NCBI GenBank assembly: GCA_040754075.1
Contig: JBFMDH010000019.1
Span: 1-64,000, forward strand
DNA length: 64,000 bases
Source of the DNA: Acidobacteriota bacterium
GTDB taxonomy: Bacteria; Acidobacteriota; Blastocatellia; UBA7656
Reading direction: 5' to 3'
Numbering within the stretch: the stretch's first letter is position 1; each line of letters starts with the position of its first letter. The translations under genes and the position numbers were made by a program. This document shows positions 47,074-56,430 of this stretch, one piece after another. Under the pieces are notes generated by a model that saw nothing but the letters and a program-made list of their open reading frames with translations, made no database searches and was not told the DNA's origin.

Positions 47074-47955
47074 ATGAAAATGGATATTGAATCAAGGTTT
47101 CTTGGTTATTTGAGAGTGGAGCGCGGTCTATCGAATAATTCATTAATCGCTTACCAAAGCGATCTCGCAAAAATCGCTGCCTTTGCAACATCCAGAAATA
47201 AAGATTTCCTTACTCTGGAAAGAACCGATTTGATGGAATTCATTCGCCATCTGCATGGGGCGGGTCTTGAGGCTAAGAGTATTGCAAGAACTTTAGTAAC
47301 GGTTCGCAATTTGTTTAAATTCCTACTCCTCGACGGACTCATCAAGCGCGACCCCAGTGAGAATCTAGAAAGCCCGAAATCCTGGCAATCGCTACCCAAA
47401 TTTCTGGTCGCCGACGAAGTTGAGAGATTACTTGAAGGACCGGATATAACTTCAGTAACCGGAATAAGAGATAAAGCGATGCTTGAGGTGTTATATGCTA
47501 CAGGATTGAGGGTATCCGAGTTAGTATCCCTTAAACTAAACGATTTAAACCTTGATATGGGGTATTTAACCACCTTAGGCAAGGGAGCCAAAGAGAGAAC
47601 TGTACCGATAGGCAATAGCGCCTCAAGGTGGATAAAAAAATACCTCCCGCAACGGCTGAAATTGCTGGCAGGAAAAAATTCCAATTATTTGTTTGTAAAT
47701 CAAAGAGGGCTACCGCTCACCAGACAGACCTTCTGGAAATTGATTGTTGAATATGGGGAGAAGGCAAGAATCGGTCATATTACACCACATCTTTTAAGGC
47801 ATAGTTTTGCCACTCATCTGCTGGAAAATGGAGCTGATTTACGTTCAGTTCAAATGATGCTCGGACATAGCGACATCAGCACGACGCAAATTTATACACA
47901 CATTACCAATGAACGCCTGCGCGAGATATATAAGAAATTTCATCCCAGGGCTTAG
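47074..47955 (+). CDS. xerD: XerC/XerD-type tyrosine recombinase
   Basis: A 293-residue recombinase. The N-terminal SAM-like domain (about 1-90) precedes the catalytic domain. Catalytic residues: Arg in TGLRVSEL, Lys in LGKGAKERTVP, His-x-x-Arg in HLLRHSFATHL, the His of LGHSDISTT, and Tyr in QIYTHI. It resolves chromosome dimers at dif. The ATG at 47074 is chosen because GAAAGGGGA lies just upstream; an in-frame TTG 15 nt earlier would sit before that ribosome site. No dif site was located. Confidence 0.92.
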   Translation: MKMDIESRFLGYLRVERGLSNNSLIAYQSDLAKIAAFATSRNKDFLTLERTDLMEFIRHLHGAGLEAKSIARTLVTVRNLFKFLLLDGLIKRDPSENLESPKSWQSLPKFLVADEVERLLEGPDITSVTGIRDKAMLEVLYATGLRVSELVSLKLNDLNLDMGYLTTLGKGAKERTVPIGNSASRWIKKYLPQRLKLLAGKNSNYLFVNQRGLPLTRQTFWKLIVEYGEKARIGHITPHLLRHSFATHLLENGADLRSVQMMLGHSDISTTQIYTHITNERLREIYKKFHPRA

Positions 47956-47972
47956 CGAGTCGAAGGTAAAAC

Positions 47973-48254
47973 TTATTCATTGATATGCGGACTTCTGGTG
48001 AACATCTCGATTAAATAATCATGAAGGTAATTATATAACTGTCTTTGAAAGTCCCAGACGAAAGCGTGCGCCTCAATCTCTCTTGGGGTCAGGTGGAATT
48101 TATAAGCATCCTCATGGATACCTTCATATTTCAGGTGGACATAAACGTCCACACCGCCAGCAACTTCAAAAGCTTCCCAGATAAACAGCGGGTGTTCATA
48201 CCTGGCTAATTCCTGTTTAACCTTTTCAATATGACTTTGTTTGATGGTAGCCAA
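47973..48254 (-). CDS. Small conserved-looking protein of unknown function
   Basis: A 93-residue protein with a mixed alpha/beta pattern and many aromatic residues (FIWEAFEVAGGVDVYVHLKY). No signal peptide, no membrane helix, no Cys. Convergent with xerD, 18 nt apart. I cannot name a family. Confidence 0.6.
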   Translation of the reverse strand: MATIKQSHIEKVKQELARYEHPLFIWEAFEVAGGVDVYVHLKYEGIHEDAYKFHLTPREIEAHAFVWDFQRQLYNYLHDYLIEMFTRSPHINE

Positions 48255-48401
48255 ATTTTCCCCTTTGGGTTTTCGGAGTTCAATTGAATGCCGTCGGTAT
48301 CGATTTAACCAAGGTGAAAAAATTTATGCAAATTGACAAAGTAAAATAGGCTCACTAGCATACCATTTAGACAATCGTAAAAACGAAGGTCGGCAATCCT
48401 A

Positions 48402-49508
48402 ATGATGAATAATCCTGAAAAGCAACTATTAACCGAGATTGGAGCCATTTCGATTCCAGCGTTAAACAAAACCCTTGCCGAATTAAAATCAATCCAATCG
48501 TTAAGGCTCCAAAATCAAACCCTGATTCTTGAAATCGAGATACCGACCCCGGCAGAGCGTTTCAGGAATCAAATTGAACAGCGCATTAACCGTTTAATCG
48601 CGAACCACCAAGCGATTCAACGACTCGACCTGCGATTTATATTAGCGGTTCCATCAGGAAAAGAGGCTGAAGGTAAGCAAGCCGTTCCGGGCATAAAAAA
48701 TATTATTGCAGTAAGTTCCGGAAAGGGCGGGGTTGGCAAATCCACGATTGCGGTCAACCTGGCGGTTTCACTTGCACAATGGGGGGCTAAAGTCGGGTTA
48801 CTCGATACGGACGTTTATGGACCGAATGTTCCAATCATGGTTGGCGTTGATCAAGACCCGATTGTGCAGGGTCAAAAACTGGTGCCGCATACTGCCTATT
48901 CGGTTAAGGTCATGTCCATAGGGTTTTTAAATCGCGGAGATAAGCCAGTGGTTTGGCGCGGTCCTATGTTGCATACGGCGGTCAGACAATTTTTGTATGA
49001 CGTTTTGTGGGGGGAACTTGATTACCTGATTGTCGATATGCCACCGGGAACCGGGGATGCGCAATTAAGTCTTGCGCAACTGGTGCCGGTTCAAGGAGCG
49101 ATTGTGGTGACGACGCCTCAAGAGGTATCTATGAGCGATGTCAGAAAGGCGATTAACATGTTCGAGCAGGTTCATATTCCTATTCTCGGGGTAGTGGAAA
49201 ATATGAGCTATTTCATGTGTAATAAATGTGCTGAAAAACATTATATTTTTGGTACCGGTGGCGGTGAGGAACTGGCAAGAAAATTCAATATCAAATTACT
49301 GGGACAGGTTCCCCTGGCAACCAATGTCAGAGAAGGCGGAGATGCCGGTTTACCTGTGGTGGTCGGCGATAAGGGAAGTCCACAAGCAACTGCCTTAACT
49401 GAAATAGCTGAAAATGTCGCTATGGAGATTGTCGTCAAAAGTTTGTCTGAAAGCCGACTCCCGGTTATTAACCTGGGTGACAGCCGCGGGGATAGTTTTT
49501 CGGTTTAA
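48402..49508 (+). CDS. Mrp/NBP35-type Fe-S cluster carrier ATPase
   Basis: A 368-residue protein. An N-terminal MIP18-like region (about 1-85) is followed by the ATPase with SSGKGGVGKST (about 106-116), LLDTDVYGPNVPIM, IVDMPPGTGDAQLS, and the CxxC pair CNKC near 271-274 that binds the bridging cluster. The C-terminal part has FGTGGGEELARKF. It delivers 4Fe-4S clusters to apoproteins. The erpA-like gene follows 120 nt later. Confidence 0.93.
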   Translation: MMNNPEKQLLTEIGAISIPALNKTLAELKSIQSLRLQNQTLILEIEIPTPAERFRNQIEQRINRLIANHQAIQRLDLRFILAVPSGKEAEGKQAVPGIKNIIAVSSGKGGVGKSTIAVNLAVSLAQWGAKVGLLDTDVYGPNVPIMVGVDQDPIVQGQKLVPHTAYSVKVMSIGFLNRGDKPVVWRGPMLHTAVRQFLYDVLWGELDYLIVDMPPGTGDAQLSLAQLVPVQGAIVVTTPQEVSMSDVRKAINMFEQVHIPILGVVENMSYFMCNKCAEKHYIFGTGGGEELARKFNIKLLGQVPLATNVREGGDAGLPVVVGDKGSPQATALTEIAENVAMEIVVKSLSESRLPVINLGDSRGDSFSV

Positions 49509-49628
49509 GCAATGGAAAGTTGAAAAGCGATGAACGGCAAACTATAATCTGGATTGAACAGTAGATTGAAGTCAGGATTGAGAAAACTCCAATATAATTT
49601 TGAAACCATTTTTAAGAGGAAAAAATAG

Positions 49629-49976
49629 ATGAGCGCAACACTAACAATGGATTTGACACTTACGGAAGCCGCGATTGGCGAAGTCAAGAAATTTATGGAA
49701 GCTGAGAATGCCGGAGAAGAAGCGGGTTTAAGAATTCGTGTGGTTCCCGGCGGTTGCAGCGGTTTTTCCTATTCCATGCAAATTGAAGATAGCCCACGCC
49801 CTGGTGATGATATTCTCACCCAGAATGGCTTGAAAGTTTTCGTCGATAAATTTTCCAGACAATATCTGGAAGGCGTTCAAGTTGATTTTGTCAATTCAGT
49901 AATGGGGTCAGGATTTACCTTCAATAATCCGAATGCCACAGGGAGTTGTGGCTGCGGCAGTTCATTTTCGGTTTAA
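49629..49976 (+). CDS. A-type Fe-S carrier (ErpA/IscA family)
   Basis: A 115-residue protein with the HesB fold. The three conserved Cys lie in GGCSGFSY and in SCGCGSSFSV at the end. It carries nascent clusters to target proteins. Length is typical. The ribosome site AGGA lies upstream of the ATG. Confidence 0.93.
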   Translation: MSATLTMDLTLTEAAIGEVKKFMEAENAGEEAGLRIRVVPGGCSGFSYSMQIEDSPRPGDDILTQNGLKVFVDKFSRQYLEGVQVDFVNSVMGSGFTFNNPNATGSCGCGSSFSV

Positions 49977-49993
49977 TTCATTAGTCCTTATTC

Positions 49994-50070
49994 GATTAAT
50001 TGCCCTTTATTTTTCCGCCTGTTGATTTAAAATTCAACTCGCTCAATGAACCATTAAAGGGCAATTAATC
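49994..50070. repeat. 16-bp perfect inverted repeat element
   Basis: GATTAATTGCCCTTTA (49994-50009) returns as its exact reverse complement at 50055-50070, with 45 nt between that hold a small GTTGA/TCAAC stem. There is no T-run on either strand, so it is not an ordinary terminator, and I saw no target-site duplication. It lies 17 nt after the erpA-like stop in a 260-bp gap with no other feature fixed. Confidence 0.6.
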
Positions 50071-50236
50071 AAACTCAAGCAATTTTGCAGTACACGGTAG
50101 TATTCAAAACACAAGTAGGTTTTGCCTGGAAATTCAACGAAGGGTAAGTTTCCGGGCATCATCTAAAACCAACCCTACTGAGACGCTCAGTAAGCCTCAG
50201 AATCCATTGGATCCTAAATTTTAATAAGGAGAGATT

Positions 50237-51037
50237 ATGCTACCAGTGTCATTTACAGACCTTCCATTTTTGTTGATTCAGGGAAAGCCGTTTAAACTGC
50301 CAGACGATTTTCAATCACATTTTGACATGGCACTCATGTGGTTGCATTTCATCGCGGGTATCATCTGGATTGGGCATCTCTATTTCCTCAATTTTGTGAA
50401 CGTCAATTTGATGAAAGTGCTTGATGGACCGACCAAAAGCAAACTCATTCCGCAATTGATGCCCAGAGTTTTCTGGTGGTTTCGTTGGGGAGCGGTGATA
50501 ACCGTGTTTGTCGGCATAACCTACTATGCCATGTTTATTCTAGGCTCCAGCGCGAGAAATGCGAGAAGTGGCGGAATGACATCTGCCAATACCTGGTTGA
50601 TTTTCTTCATCTGGTTGGTGATCGTGTGTATCACTTTTGCCGTAACTCATCAAATCATCCATCGGGTTGATAATGGAAGCAATGGCTGGATCATTGCAAT
50701 ATTGGTTGGCGTAGTGATCACCTTAATGGGAATTGGGATTGTCAAGTATATGGATGGGGCGCTTGCCAATTATGCAAGTAACAAGGTGTTTTCAATTGGC
50801 ATCGGTGGCGGAATGGGCGTCATTATGATGTTGAATGTTTGGGGAATCATCTGGCCCAATCAAAAACGCATCATTGGCTGGACCTATGAAAATGCCGAGA
50901 AGGGAACCGCCATTCCAGCGGAATCCGCGAAACTTGCGCGAAAAGCCTTATTGGCATCGAGAATGAACCTTTGGCTTTCCATCCCGATGTTATTTCTCAT
51001 GCGGGCATCCACACACTTTACGATGTTTGGGCAATAG
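50237..51037 (+). CDS. PuuD-like (urate hydroxylase N-terminal type) membrane protein
   Basis: A 266-residue membrane protein with about six predicted helices; key features include DMALMWLHFIAGIIWIGHLYF, MPRVFWWFRWGAV and MLNVWGIIWPNQKRIIG. These fit the DUF989/PuuD membrane domain. PuuD has an added C-terminal cytochrome c domain of about 130 residues, which is absent here, so urate oxidation is doubtful. The ribosome site AAGGAGAG precedes the ATG. Confidence 0.75.
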   Translation: MLPVSFTDLPFLLIQGKPFKLPDDFQSHFDMALMWLHFIAGIIWIGHLYFLNFVNVNLMKVLDGPTKSKLIPQLMPRVFWWFRWGAVITVFVGITYYAMFILGSSARNARSGGMTSANTWLIFFIWLVIVCITFAVTHQIIHRVDNGSNGWIIAILVGVVITLMGIGIVKYMDGALANYASNKVFSIGIGGGMGVIMMLNVWGIIWPNQKRIIGWTYENAEKGTAIPAESAKLARKALLASRMNLWLSIPMLFLMRASTHFTMFGQ

Positions 51038-51096
51038 GTCGAAAGCGGCAATGTAGCGATTTCCCTTTTGATCAGGAAATTATTGAGGTAAAAAAA

Positions 51097-51627
51097 ATGA
51101 AGTTAAATAGAATCATAATAACCATGTTCATGCTTTTGTCTCTGGTTGGTTCAGGGTTATCGAACCAACCGGAGGTGGGAGATCAGGCACCGGATTTCAA
51201 ACTGATGAATCAGGAGGGCAAACCGGTTCGGCTAAAAGATTTTCGCGGGAAATGGGTCGTTCTTTATTTCTACCCGAAAGATTTCACCTCCGGTTGTACG
51301 CTTGAAGCGAGAAATTTTCAAAAAGATTTAGCGCTTTATGAAGAGCACCAAGCGGTAATTTTAGGGGTGAGTGTAGATGATGTGGAATCGCACAAAAATT
51401 TCTGCGCCAAAGAAGGGTTGAATTTTAAACTGCTGGCAGATACCGACCAGAAGGTATCGGAAATGTACGATTCGTTAAAAGATTACAACGGTAAAAAATA
51501 TTCTGCACGGAATACCTTCATCATCGACCCGAAAGGCAAAATTGCCAAGGTCTTTATTGACGTCAAACCCGCAAAACACAGCGAAGAAGTGCTTGCCGCT
51601 TTAGCCGAACTAAAGGGTAAAAAGTAA
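51097..51627 (+). CDS. Exported peroxiredoxin (Bcp/PrxQ type)
   Basis: A 176-residue protein. A signal peptide (about 1-23) is followed by the thiol peroxidase domain with peroxidatic Cys in FTSGCTLEARNF, opening with VGDQAPDFKL and KDFRGKWVVLYFYPKDF. Most Bcp proteins are cytoplasmic; here the leader sends it to the periplasm. The ATG at 51097 is chosen because it starts the leader with GAGG upstream; earlier in-frame codons lie in the preceding gene's end. Confidence 0.9.
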   Translation: MKLNRIIITMFMLLSLVGSGLSNQPEVGDQAPDFKLMNQEGKPVRLKDFRGKWVVLYFYPKDFTSGCTLEARNFQKDLALYEEHQAVILGVSVDDVESHKNFCAKEGLNFKLLADTDQKVSEMYDSLKDYNGKKYSARNTFIIDPKGKIAKVFIDVKPAKHSEEVLAALAELKGKK

Positions 51628-51649
51628 ACCTGTACAGATGAGTTGGTGT

Positions 51650-51687
51650 AAGCTCAGGTTTGTGGTTTTACCTGGGCTTATTTTTTT
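51650..51687 (+). terminator. Rho-independent terminator
   Basis: AAGCTCAGGT (51650-51659) pairs with ACCTGGGCTT (51670-51679) with one G-T pair, then A and seven T (51681-51687). It ends the peroxiredoxin gene. Confidence 0.9.
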
Positions 51688-51819
51688 GCTGCCGATTAAA
51701 GCGAAGTCTAGGGTGTGTTTGCTAATTCGTTGTTTTAAAAATAGTTTAAATGAATGCAAGGTTAGTATTAACTTTAAATGTCGGCGAGCCTACGTTTAAA
51801 GTGCTAGCCAGGAAGGAAT

Positions 51820-52920
51820 ATGATGGCTGAAAATTTTTTAACCAATCAATCCCCATTAATTGATACCCATAAAATGTTGGGTGCCACCTTTTTGGATGAC
51901 TCGGGGTCTCAGATGCCTGCTCGATATGGTTCGATTGAAGAAGAAATCCACCTCGTAAGAAATCAAGTCGGATTAATGGATTTATCAAACACCGGCATAA
52001 TAAAAATCGGCGGTTCGGAGGGAGCGCAATTCCTGCAAGGGCTGGTTTCAAACGATGTGAAAATGCTTCAAGTGAATCAAGGAGTGCGGGCTGCTTTTTT
52101 GACCGGTCACGGAAAAGTAAAAGCTTTTTGCCTGATAATTAAATTGGAAAATGAGTATCTGGTAATCAATGACCCGCAAACCCATCAAAAGATATTCAAT
52201 TATGTTTTTCCATTTTCGTATGCCGGCGATTTTTTGGTTGAAGATATTTCAAGTAATCTCAAAATTTTATCGATTCAGGGACCTAACGCTTTACTGGTTT
52301 TAAAAGAAGTTAGTTTTGAACCGGTGGAACTTTCGGACAATTATTCGTGGATGAAGACTGTCATCGCTGACCACCAGGTTATCATTATCAAGCACAGTCG
52401 AACCGGAGAATTGGGATTTGACCTTGTGGTTCCGGGAAACGGATTAATCGAAGTTTGGGATTTCCTGATGATGAAAGGTAAGTTTCATTCGCTGGCGACT
52501 GTTGGATTAAATGCTCTGGATATACTGCGTATTGAAGCCGGTGTTCCTAAATATGGATTGGATATTGATGAATCGAATATGTTATTGGAAGCTAACTTGG
52601 AAGATATTGTGAGCTTTACTAAAGGGTGTTACACAGGACAGGAAGCCGTTGCCATGGCTACCTATAGAGGTCATGTGAGTAAAAAGCTGACGGGTATCCT
52701 GATGGATGAAAAGGTGAGTATTGAAACCGGAGATCAAGTTTTTTCCGGAGATAAGGAGATTGGGAAAATAGCCAGTTTCGCAAGCTCTCCGACTTTAAGA
52801 AAGAAAATTGCGCTTTCCTGTATAAAATACGGCTATTTTGATAAAGCAATTCCTGTCGAAATCAGAACGGCTCAGGGAATTGTTGAAGGTAACTTAACTC
52901 AACTACCTTTTATTCATTAG
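51820..52920 (+). CDS. ygfZ: YgfZ-type folate-binding Fe-S repair protein (GcvT-like)
   Basis: A 366-residue protein with GcvT-like fold. The YgfZ signature KGCYTGQEAVAMA with its key Cys lies near 268-280, and DILRIEAGVPKYG precedes it. It helps keep Fe-S enzymes such as MiaB active using folate. Two Met codons are adjacent at the start; AGGAA lies just upstream. It fits the nearby Mrp and ErpA-type genes. Confidence 0.88.
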   Translation: MMAENFLTNQSPLIDTHKMLGATFLDDSGSQMPARYGSIEEEIHLVRNQVGLMDLSNTGIIKIGGSEGAQFLQGLVSNDVKMLQVNQGVRAAFLTGHGKVKAFCLIIKLENEYLVINDPQTHQKIFNYVFPFSYAGDFLVEDISSNLKILSIQGPNALLVLKEVSFEPVELSDNYSWMKTVIADHQVIIIKHSRTGELGFDLVVPGNGLIEVWDFLMMKGKFHSLATVGLNALDILRIEAGVPKYGLDIDESNMLLEANLEDIVSFTKGCYTGQEAVAMATYRGHVSKKLTGILMDEKVSIETGDQVFSGDKEIGKIASFASSPTLRKKIALSCIKYGYFDKAIPVEIRTAQGIVEGNLTQLPFIH

Positions 52921-52956
52921 ATTAAGAATAGTAAGCTGAGAAGCCAATTGATAGTT

Positions 52957-53769
52957 TTAGAATAGTGAAAGTTGTGGATTTAAAGTTTCAGGTGAAACTA
53001 CTTTTAGTCCAAGTAGAGTTTTAAACTCATTACAGCTTCCGGGTGAATGTCCTTGAAAATGGTTATTGAAGTAGGCATAAATGCGCTGGTTACGCATTTG
53101 GAGTTTTTGAAAAATCGAAAGCCAGAGTAAAAATTCTTCCCGGCGATTGATCTGTATCCTGCCAAAATCGGTTAACTCACGAACCCCAAGCCACCTGATA
53201 TAGGAAAAGTCGATTCGCTGATAATCGACAATTTCAGGAAGTTTGGCTCTGGGAAGCCATCGGCTATCGGTTAAAGCGAATGCCACGTTTACCCTTTCCA
53301 AAGTTTCAACAACCGCTTCAGTGAGCCATCCTGAGTCGCGGAACTCAACGGCGAAATGATAACCTTCGGGAAGAATTTCTAAAAACTTTTTCAAGGCGGG
53401 ATGTTCGCCTGGTGATAAGTCAGGAGGGAGTTGAATCAAAATACAACCCAGTTTAGTGCCTAACAAACTCACTCGACCTACGTATTCCCGGAGCAGAGAG
53501 TGACAATCTCGTAGGCGATTTTTGTGGGTGATTTCCGAAAGCAATTTCAATGAGAAAATGAAATCATCAGGAGTTTTGTCATTCCAACCTTTCAGGGTAT
53601 TTTCTGAAGGGATTGCATAGAAAGTAGAATCCACTTCAACGGAATTGAAAATTTTTGAATACAGGGTAAGGAGGTCGCTTTTCGGAGTTTTAGGCGGGTA
53701 GAATGGCCCAAACCAATCAGCATAATTCCACCCTTGCGTTCCGATATAAACCTCTTGATTAATCATCAA
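52957..53769 (-). CDS. DUF72 (YecE-family) protein
   Basis: A 270-residue protein with a TIM-barrel pattern: YIGTQGWNYADWFGPFYP at the start, FNSVEVDSTFYAIPS, FSLKLLSEITH, GCILIQLPPDLS, and FAVEFRDSGWL. These mark DUF72/YecE. Biochemical role is not known. Convergent with the YgfZ gene. Confidence 0.88.
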   Translation of the reverse strand: MMINQEVYIGTQGWNYADWFGPFYPPKTPKSDLLTLYSKIFNSVEVDSTFYAIPSENTLKGWNDKTPDDFIFSLKLLSEITHKNRLRDCHSLLREYVGRVSLLGTKLGCILIQLPPDLSPGEHPALKKFLEILPEGYHFAVEFRDSGWLTEAVVETLERVNVAFALTDSRWLPRAKLPEIVDYQRIDFSYIRWLGVRELTDFGRIQINRREEFLLWLSIFQKLQMRNQRIYAYFNNHFQGHSPGSCNEFKTLLGLKVVSPETLNPQLSLF

Positions 53770-53800
53770 ACTTCCTCAAATGATTAACCTGAATTGAGAT

Positions 53801-54172
53801 TCAGCTGGCGGCGTTATTGGCATTCCAGTAACGGTTATCGTAGTATTTGCGAATTTCATCTGTGCCTTCAACCAGCGCGGTTTTTAGGGACTCATCATCC
53901 AAATTATTTCCAGTCACTAAGTATTCACCATTGGCTTCGGGCTTAATCGTAATAATTCCTTTGGGGGTTGCCATTTCAATGGTGCCATGCCATTTCGATT
54001 CATCAAAAACAATGACACTTTTATTGCCGCCAAAAGCATAAACCCGCTCATCGCCGGCTTTCACGAAAGAGACGCCGTGTTCACTCCACAATTTCTCCAT
54101 CAATTCCTGGAGCGACGATAATTCTTTTGAAAATTTGCCTTTAAAACTTAACTTATCTATTGATGTAGACAT
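53801..54172 (-). CDS. Small unknown protein
   Basis: A 123-residue protein; a helical start (about 1-35) leads to beta strands (VYAFGGNKSVIVFDE, GIITIKPEANGEYLVTG). It ends in YDNRYWNANNAAS. The ATG at 54172 is chosen because GAGGC lies upstream; an earlier in-frame Met lacks a site. No family recognised. It lies 57 nt after the glutaredoxin-like gene and may share a transcript. Confidence 0.7.
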   Translation of the reverse strand: MSTSIDKLSFKGKFSKELSSLQELMEKLWSEHGVSFVKAGDERVYAFGGNKSVIVFDESKWHGTIEMATPKGIITIKPEANGEYLVTGNNLDDESLKTALVEGTDEIRKYYDNRYWNANNAAS

Positions 54173-54229
54173 TTTTTTGCCTCGATAGTTTTGGGGACTT
54201 AGGCAACTGCCCAAGTATTAGTGAACCGT

Positions 54230-54445
54230 TCAGCCGCGACCTTCCCAGCCAATCTGTTTGAGATTCCCATTTTCGACGATTACCGGAACCGTTGGGTCGT
54301 CATTTGAGTAAGAAAACATTTCCTTGCGATATTGTAAATTATCCTGAGCATTGCGATCCTCGAAAGGGATGCCTCTTTGTGTGTAATGCTCTCTGGCTTT
54401 TTGACAATGTGGGCAACCCGGTTTGGTATAAATAATAACACTCAT
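54230..54445 (-). CDS. Glutaredoxin-like redox protein
   Basis: A 71-residue protein with the active-site CPHC in YTKPGCPHCQKA, the cis-Pro segment TVPVIV and a short end. It reduces disulfides or binds glutathione or other thiols. The start at 54445 (MSVIIY) has AAGGAG 8 nt upstream; the 16-residue extension before it does not fit the family. Confidence 0.88.
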   Translation of the reverse strand: MSVIIYTKPGCPHCQKAREHYTQRGIPFEDRNAQDNLQYRKEMFSYSNDDPTVPVIVENGNLKQIGWEGRG

Positions 54446-54589
54446 TGTACGCTCCTTAATTGTAATCCATTTAACTTTTGCACAGTTTAGCAAAGCGTGT
54501 CATACCTGCCAAGTTTATGGGAGAGCATACTATCTGGCAAAATCAACCATCGGGTGCTATGTTTTACCGCAATCCAAAAATAAAAAGGA

Positions 54590-55291
54590 ATGAATGGTAT
54601 CGTGAAAGATGAGCGTGAAAAATTAAAAGCCGATGCTGCGAGGCGAGCGGTCGAATTTGTAAAACCGAGCATGATTGTTGGGTTAGGGACAGGGTCAACG
54701 GTTTTTTATGCCTTACAGGAAATCGGAAAGCTGATCTCAAATGGTTTGGAAATAACCGGAGTGGCAACCTCGATTGGCACCGAGAATCTGGCGAATGAAT
54801 TAAACATTCCGCTTATAAGTTTTAATGAGGCAGAAACCATTGACCTGGTAATTGATGGCGCAGATGAAATAGACCCCGAATTGAATATGATTAAAGGCGG
54901 CGGCGGGGCACTTACCAGAGAGAAATTGATTGCCCTAAATGCGAAGCAGCGCATCATCATCATTGATGAGACAAAACTGGTTTCCCGATTAGGAGAAAAA
55001 TACCGGTTGCCGGTTGAGGTTTTACCCTTTTGCTGGAGACCCGTCAGTAACCAATTAGTGATGCTCAATTGTTCGCCGCAGCTTAGAAGAAATTCAAATT
55101 CCATACTTGAGACTGATAACGGAAATTATATCCTTGATTGTCAATTTCCGGGGATTGATGAGGCGGGCGAGTTGGAGAGGGAAATCAAATTAATATCCGG
55201 GATAGTTGAATCGGGATTATTTATAGGGCTGGCCGATATCGTTGTGGTGGCAGGCGCAACTGGAGTCAACCTGCTTTATAAAAAGGGTTGA
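54590..55291 (+). CDS. rpiA: Ribose-5-phosphate isomerase A
   Basis: A 233-residue enzyme with the family boxes GLGTGSTV, DGADEIDPELN, KGGGGALTREK and IVVVAGATGVNLLYKKG. It interconverts ribose 5-phosphate and ribulose 5-phosphate in the pentose phosphate pathway. The start is an ATG at 54590 close after the divergent glutaredoxin-like promoter region. Confidence 0.95.
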   Translation: MNGIVKDEREKLKADAARRAVEFVKPSMIVGLGTGSTVFYALQEIGKLISNGLEITGVATSIGTENLANELNIPLISFNEAETIDLVIDGADEIDPELNMIKGGGGALTREKLIALNAKQRIIIIDETKLVSRLGEKYRLPVEVLPFCWRPVSNQLVMLNCSPQLRRNSNSILETDNGNYILDCQFPGIDEAGELEREIKLISGIVESGLFIGLADIVVVAGATGVNLLYKKG

Positions 55292-55381
55292 TCGATTATT
55301 TTCACTCCATAACACGGGTTGCCTTTTGAACCTGAAAAGGCAATTAAAAAAAATGGTCTGTCATCAATGAGGGGGAGTGTA

Positions 55382-55690
55382 TTGGAAAACCTGGATTGGC
55401 GGGATCAGATTTTCGGAAAGTTTCAACGATTGGTTCAAATTCATCTCTGTAATCAGATTGTTGAGGTGCCGGAAAATAATAATCTGTTACGCTGCTTTCA
55501 ATTCATCAAGGTTGAGGCGATTTCGTTAGGCGATTATTGCTGGAACGGGGATTGTAGCAATTGCCTTGTTGATTACCGGCAGGAAAACGGGGAAATCAAA
55601 ACCGCCATGGCCTGTCGTATGAATGTCAAGCCAGGGTTGATCATTACGCAATTAAGCGAGAATTTAAAAGATGATTTACTCGGAGGTTAA
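55382..55690 (+). CDS. 2Fe-2S ferredoxin-like protein
   Basis: A 102-residue protein with the plant-type ferredoxin pattern CWNGDCSNC (Cx4CxxC) and a fourth Cys about 22 residues later in AMACRM. It should hold one 2Fe-2S cluster. The TTG at 55382 is chosen because AGGGGGAG lies 4 nt upstream; an in-frame ATG at 55367 has no ribosome site. Its stop shares two bases with the stop of the convergent TetR gene. Confidence 0.75.
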   Translation: MENLDWRDQIFGKFQRLVQIHLCNQIVEVPENNNLLRCFQFIKVEAISLGDYCWNGDCSNCLVDYRQENGEIKTAMACRMNVKPGLIITQLSENLKDDLLGG

Positions 55691-56325
55691 CTCTGTTGAA
55701 GAAAAACGTATCGATAAATCATATCGGTCAACGCATCAATAGCAATCTCCTTATCCAGTTCACAGCATTCGGAAATATAATCCTGCGATAAATCAAAAAC
55801 CACCCGATGGACGATGAAAGCTGCTGTGTCAGGGTCTACCTCACAGGTTAATCCGGCTTTTTTTGCCAGCGAAATCAATTCTCTTAATTTGGAAATCGAT
55901 TTCTGCATCACCGCCTTTCGCCGCTCAGCAAACTCCGAATCTTTAATCACCATTTCATGAATAGCGCGCTGTAAGCCGGTTCTTTTTCCTTCATTATCCA
56001 GCGCATTGGCAATCGCCAGACGAATGTTTCCACGCAGGTCTTTATCGAATAAATGTTCCGGACCAATGGTGTCAAAGATGTCATTGGACAGGTCATTGGA
56101 CAGGCGGTCAAAAATCGTTAATAGAATCTGTCGCTTGTCTGCAAAGTAGGTATAAAAGGAACCGACACTCACCCCAGCTTCAGCGGCTATGTCATTAGAA
56201 GAGGTTTTTTCATAGCCTTTGGTATTGATGAGTTGAATCGCTGCTTGAATGATTTTTTCGCGGGTCTGTTTGCTTCGTTCTTGTTTAGGGGCGGATGATA
56301 TAGATGCCCCTATAGAGTCTGCCAT
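55687..56325 (-). CDS. TetR-family transcription regulator
   Basis: A 212-residue repressor. The helix-turn-helix lies near 20-65 (REKIIQAAIQLINTKGYEKTSSNDIAAEAGVSVGSFYTYF, shown here by its theme of TetR signature residues). The C-terminal ligand domain is helical. Ligand and targets unknown. The ATG at 56325 is chosen since GGAGGA lies just upstream; a GTG 12 nt earlier is also in frame. The two convergent stops overlap with the ferredoxin gene. Confidence 0.9.
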   Translation of the reverse strand: MADSIGASISSAPKQERSKQTREKIIQAAIQLINTKGYEKTSSNDIAAEAGVSVGSFYTYFADKRQILLTIFDRLSNDLSNDIFDTIGPEHLFDKDLRGNIRLAIANALDNEGKRTGLQRAIHEMVIKDSEFAERRKAVMQKSISKLRELISLAKKAGLTCEVDPDTAAFIVHRVVFDLSQDYISECCELDKEIAIDALTDMIYRYVFLQQS

Positions 56326-56430
56326 TTTATCCTCCACTGGGTTAGATTAAAGGAAAATATAGCAGTTAATCGCCAATTAAGTCTAAGTAAAGTTATGTTC
56401 ACCTGCTCTTTTCCGAATGCGGCGGCGCGA

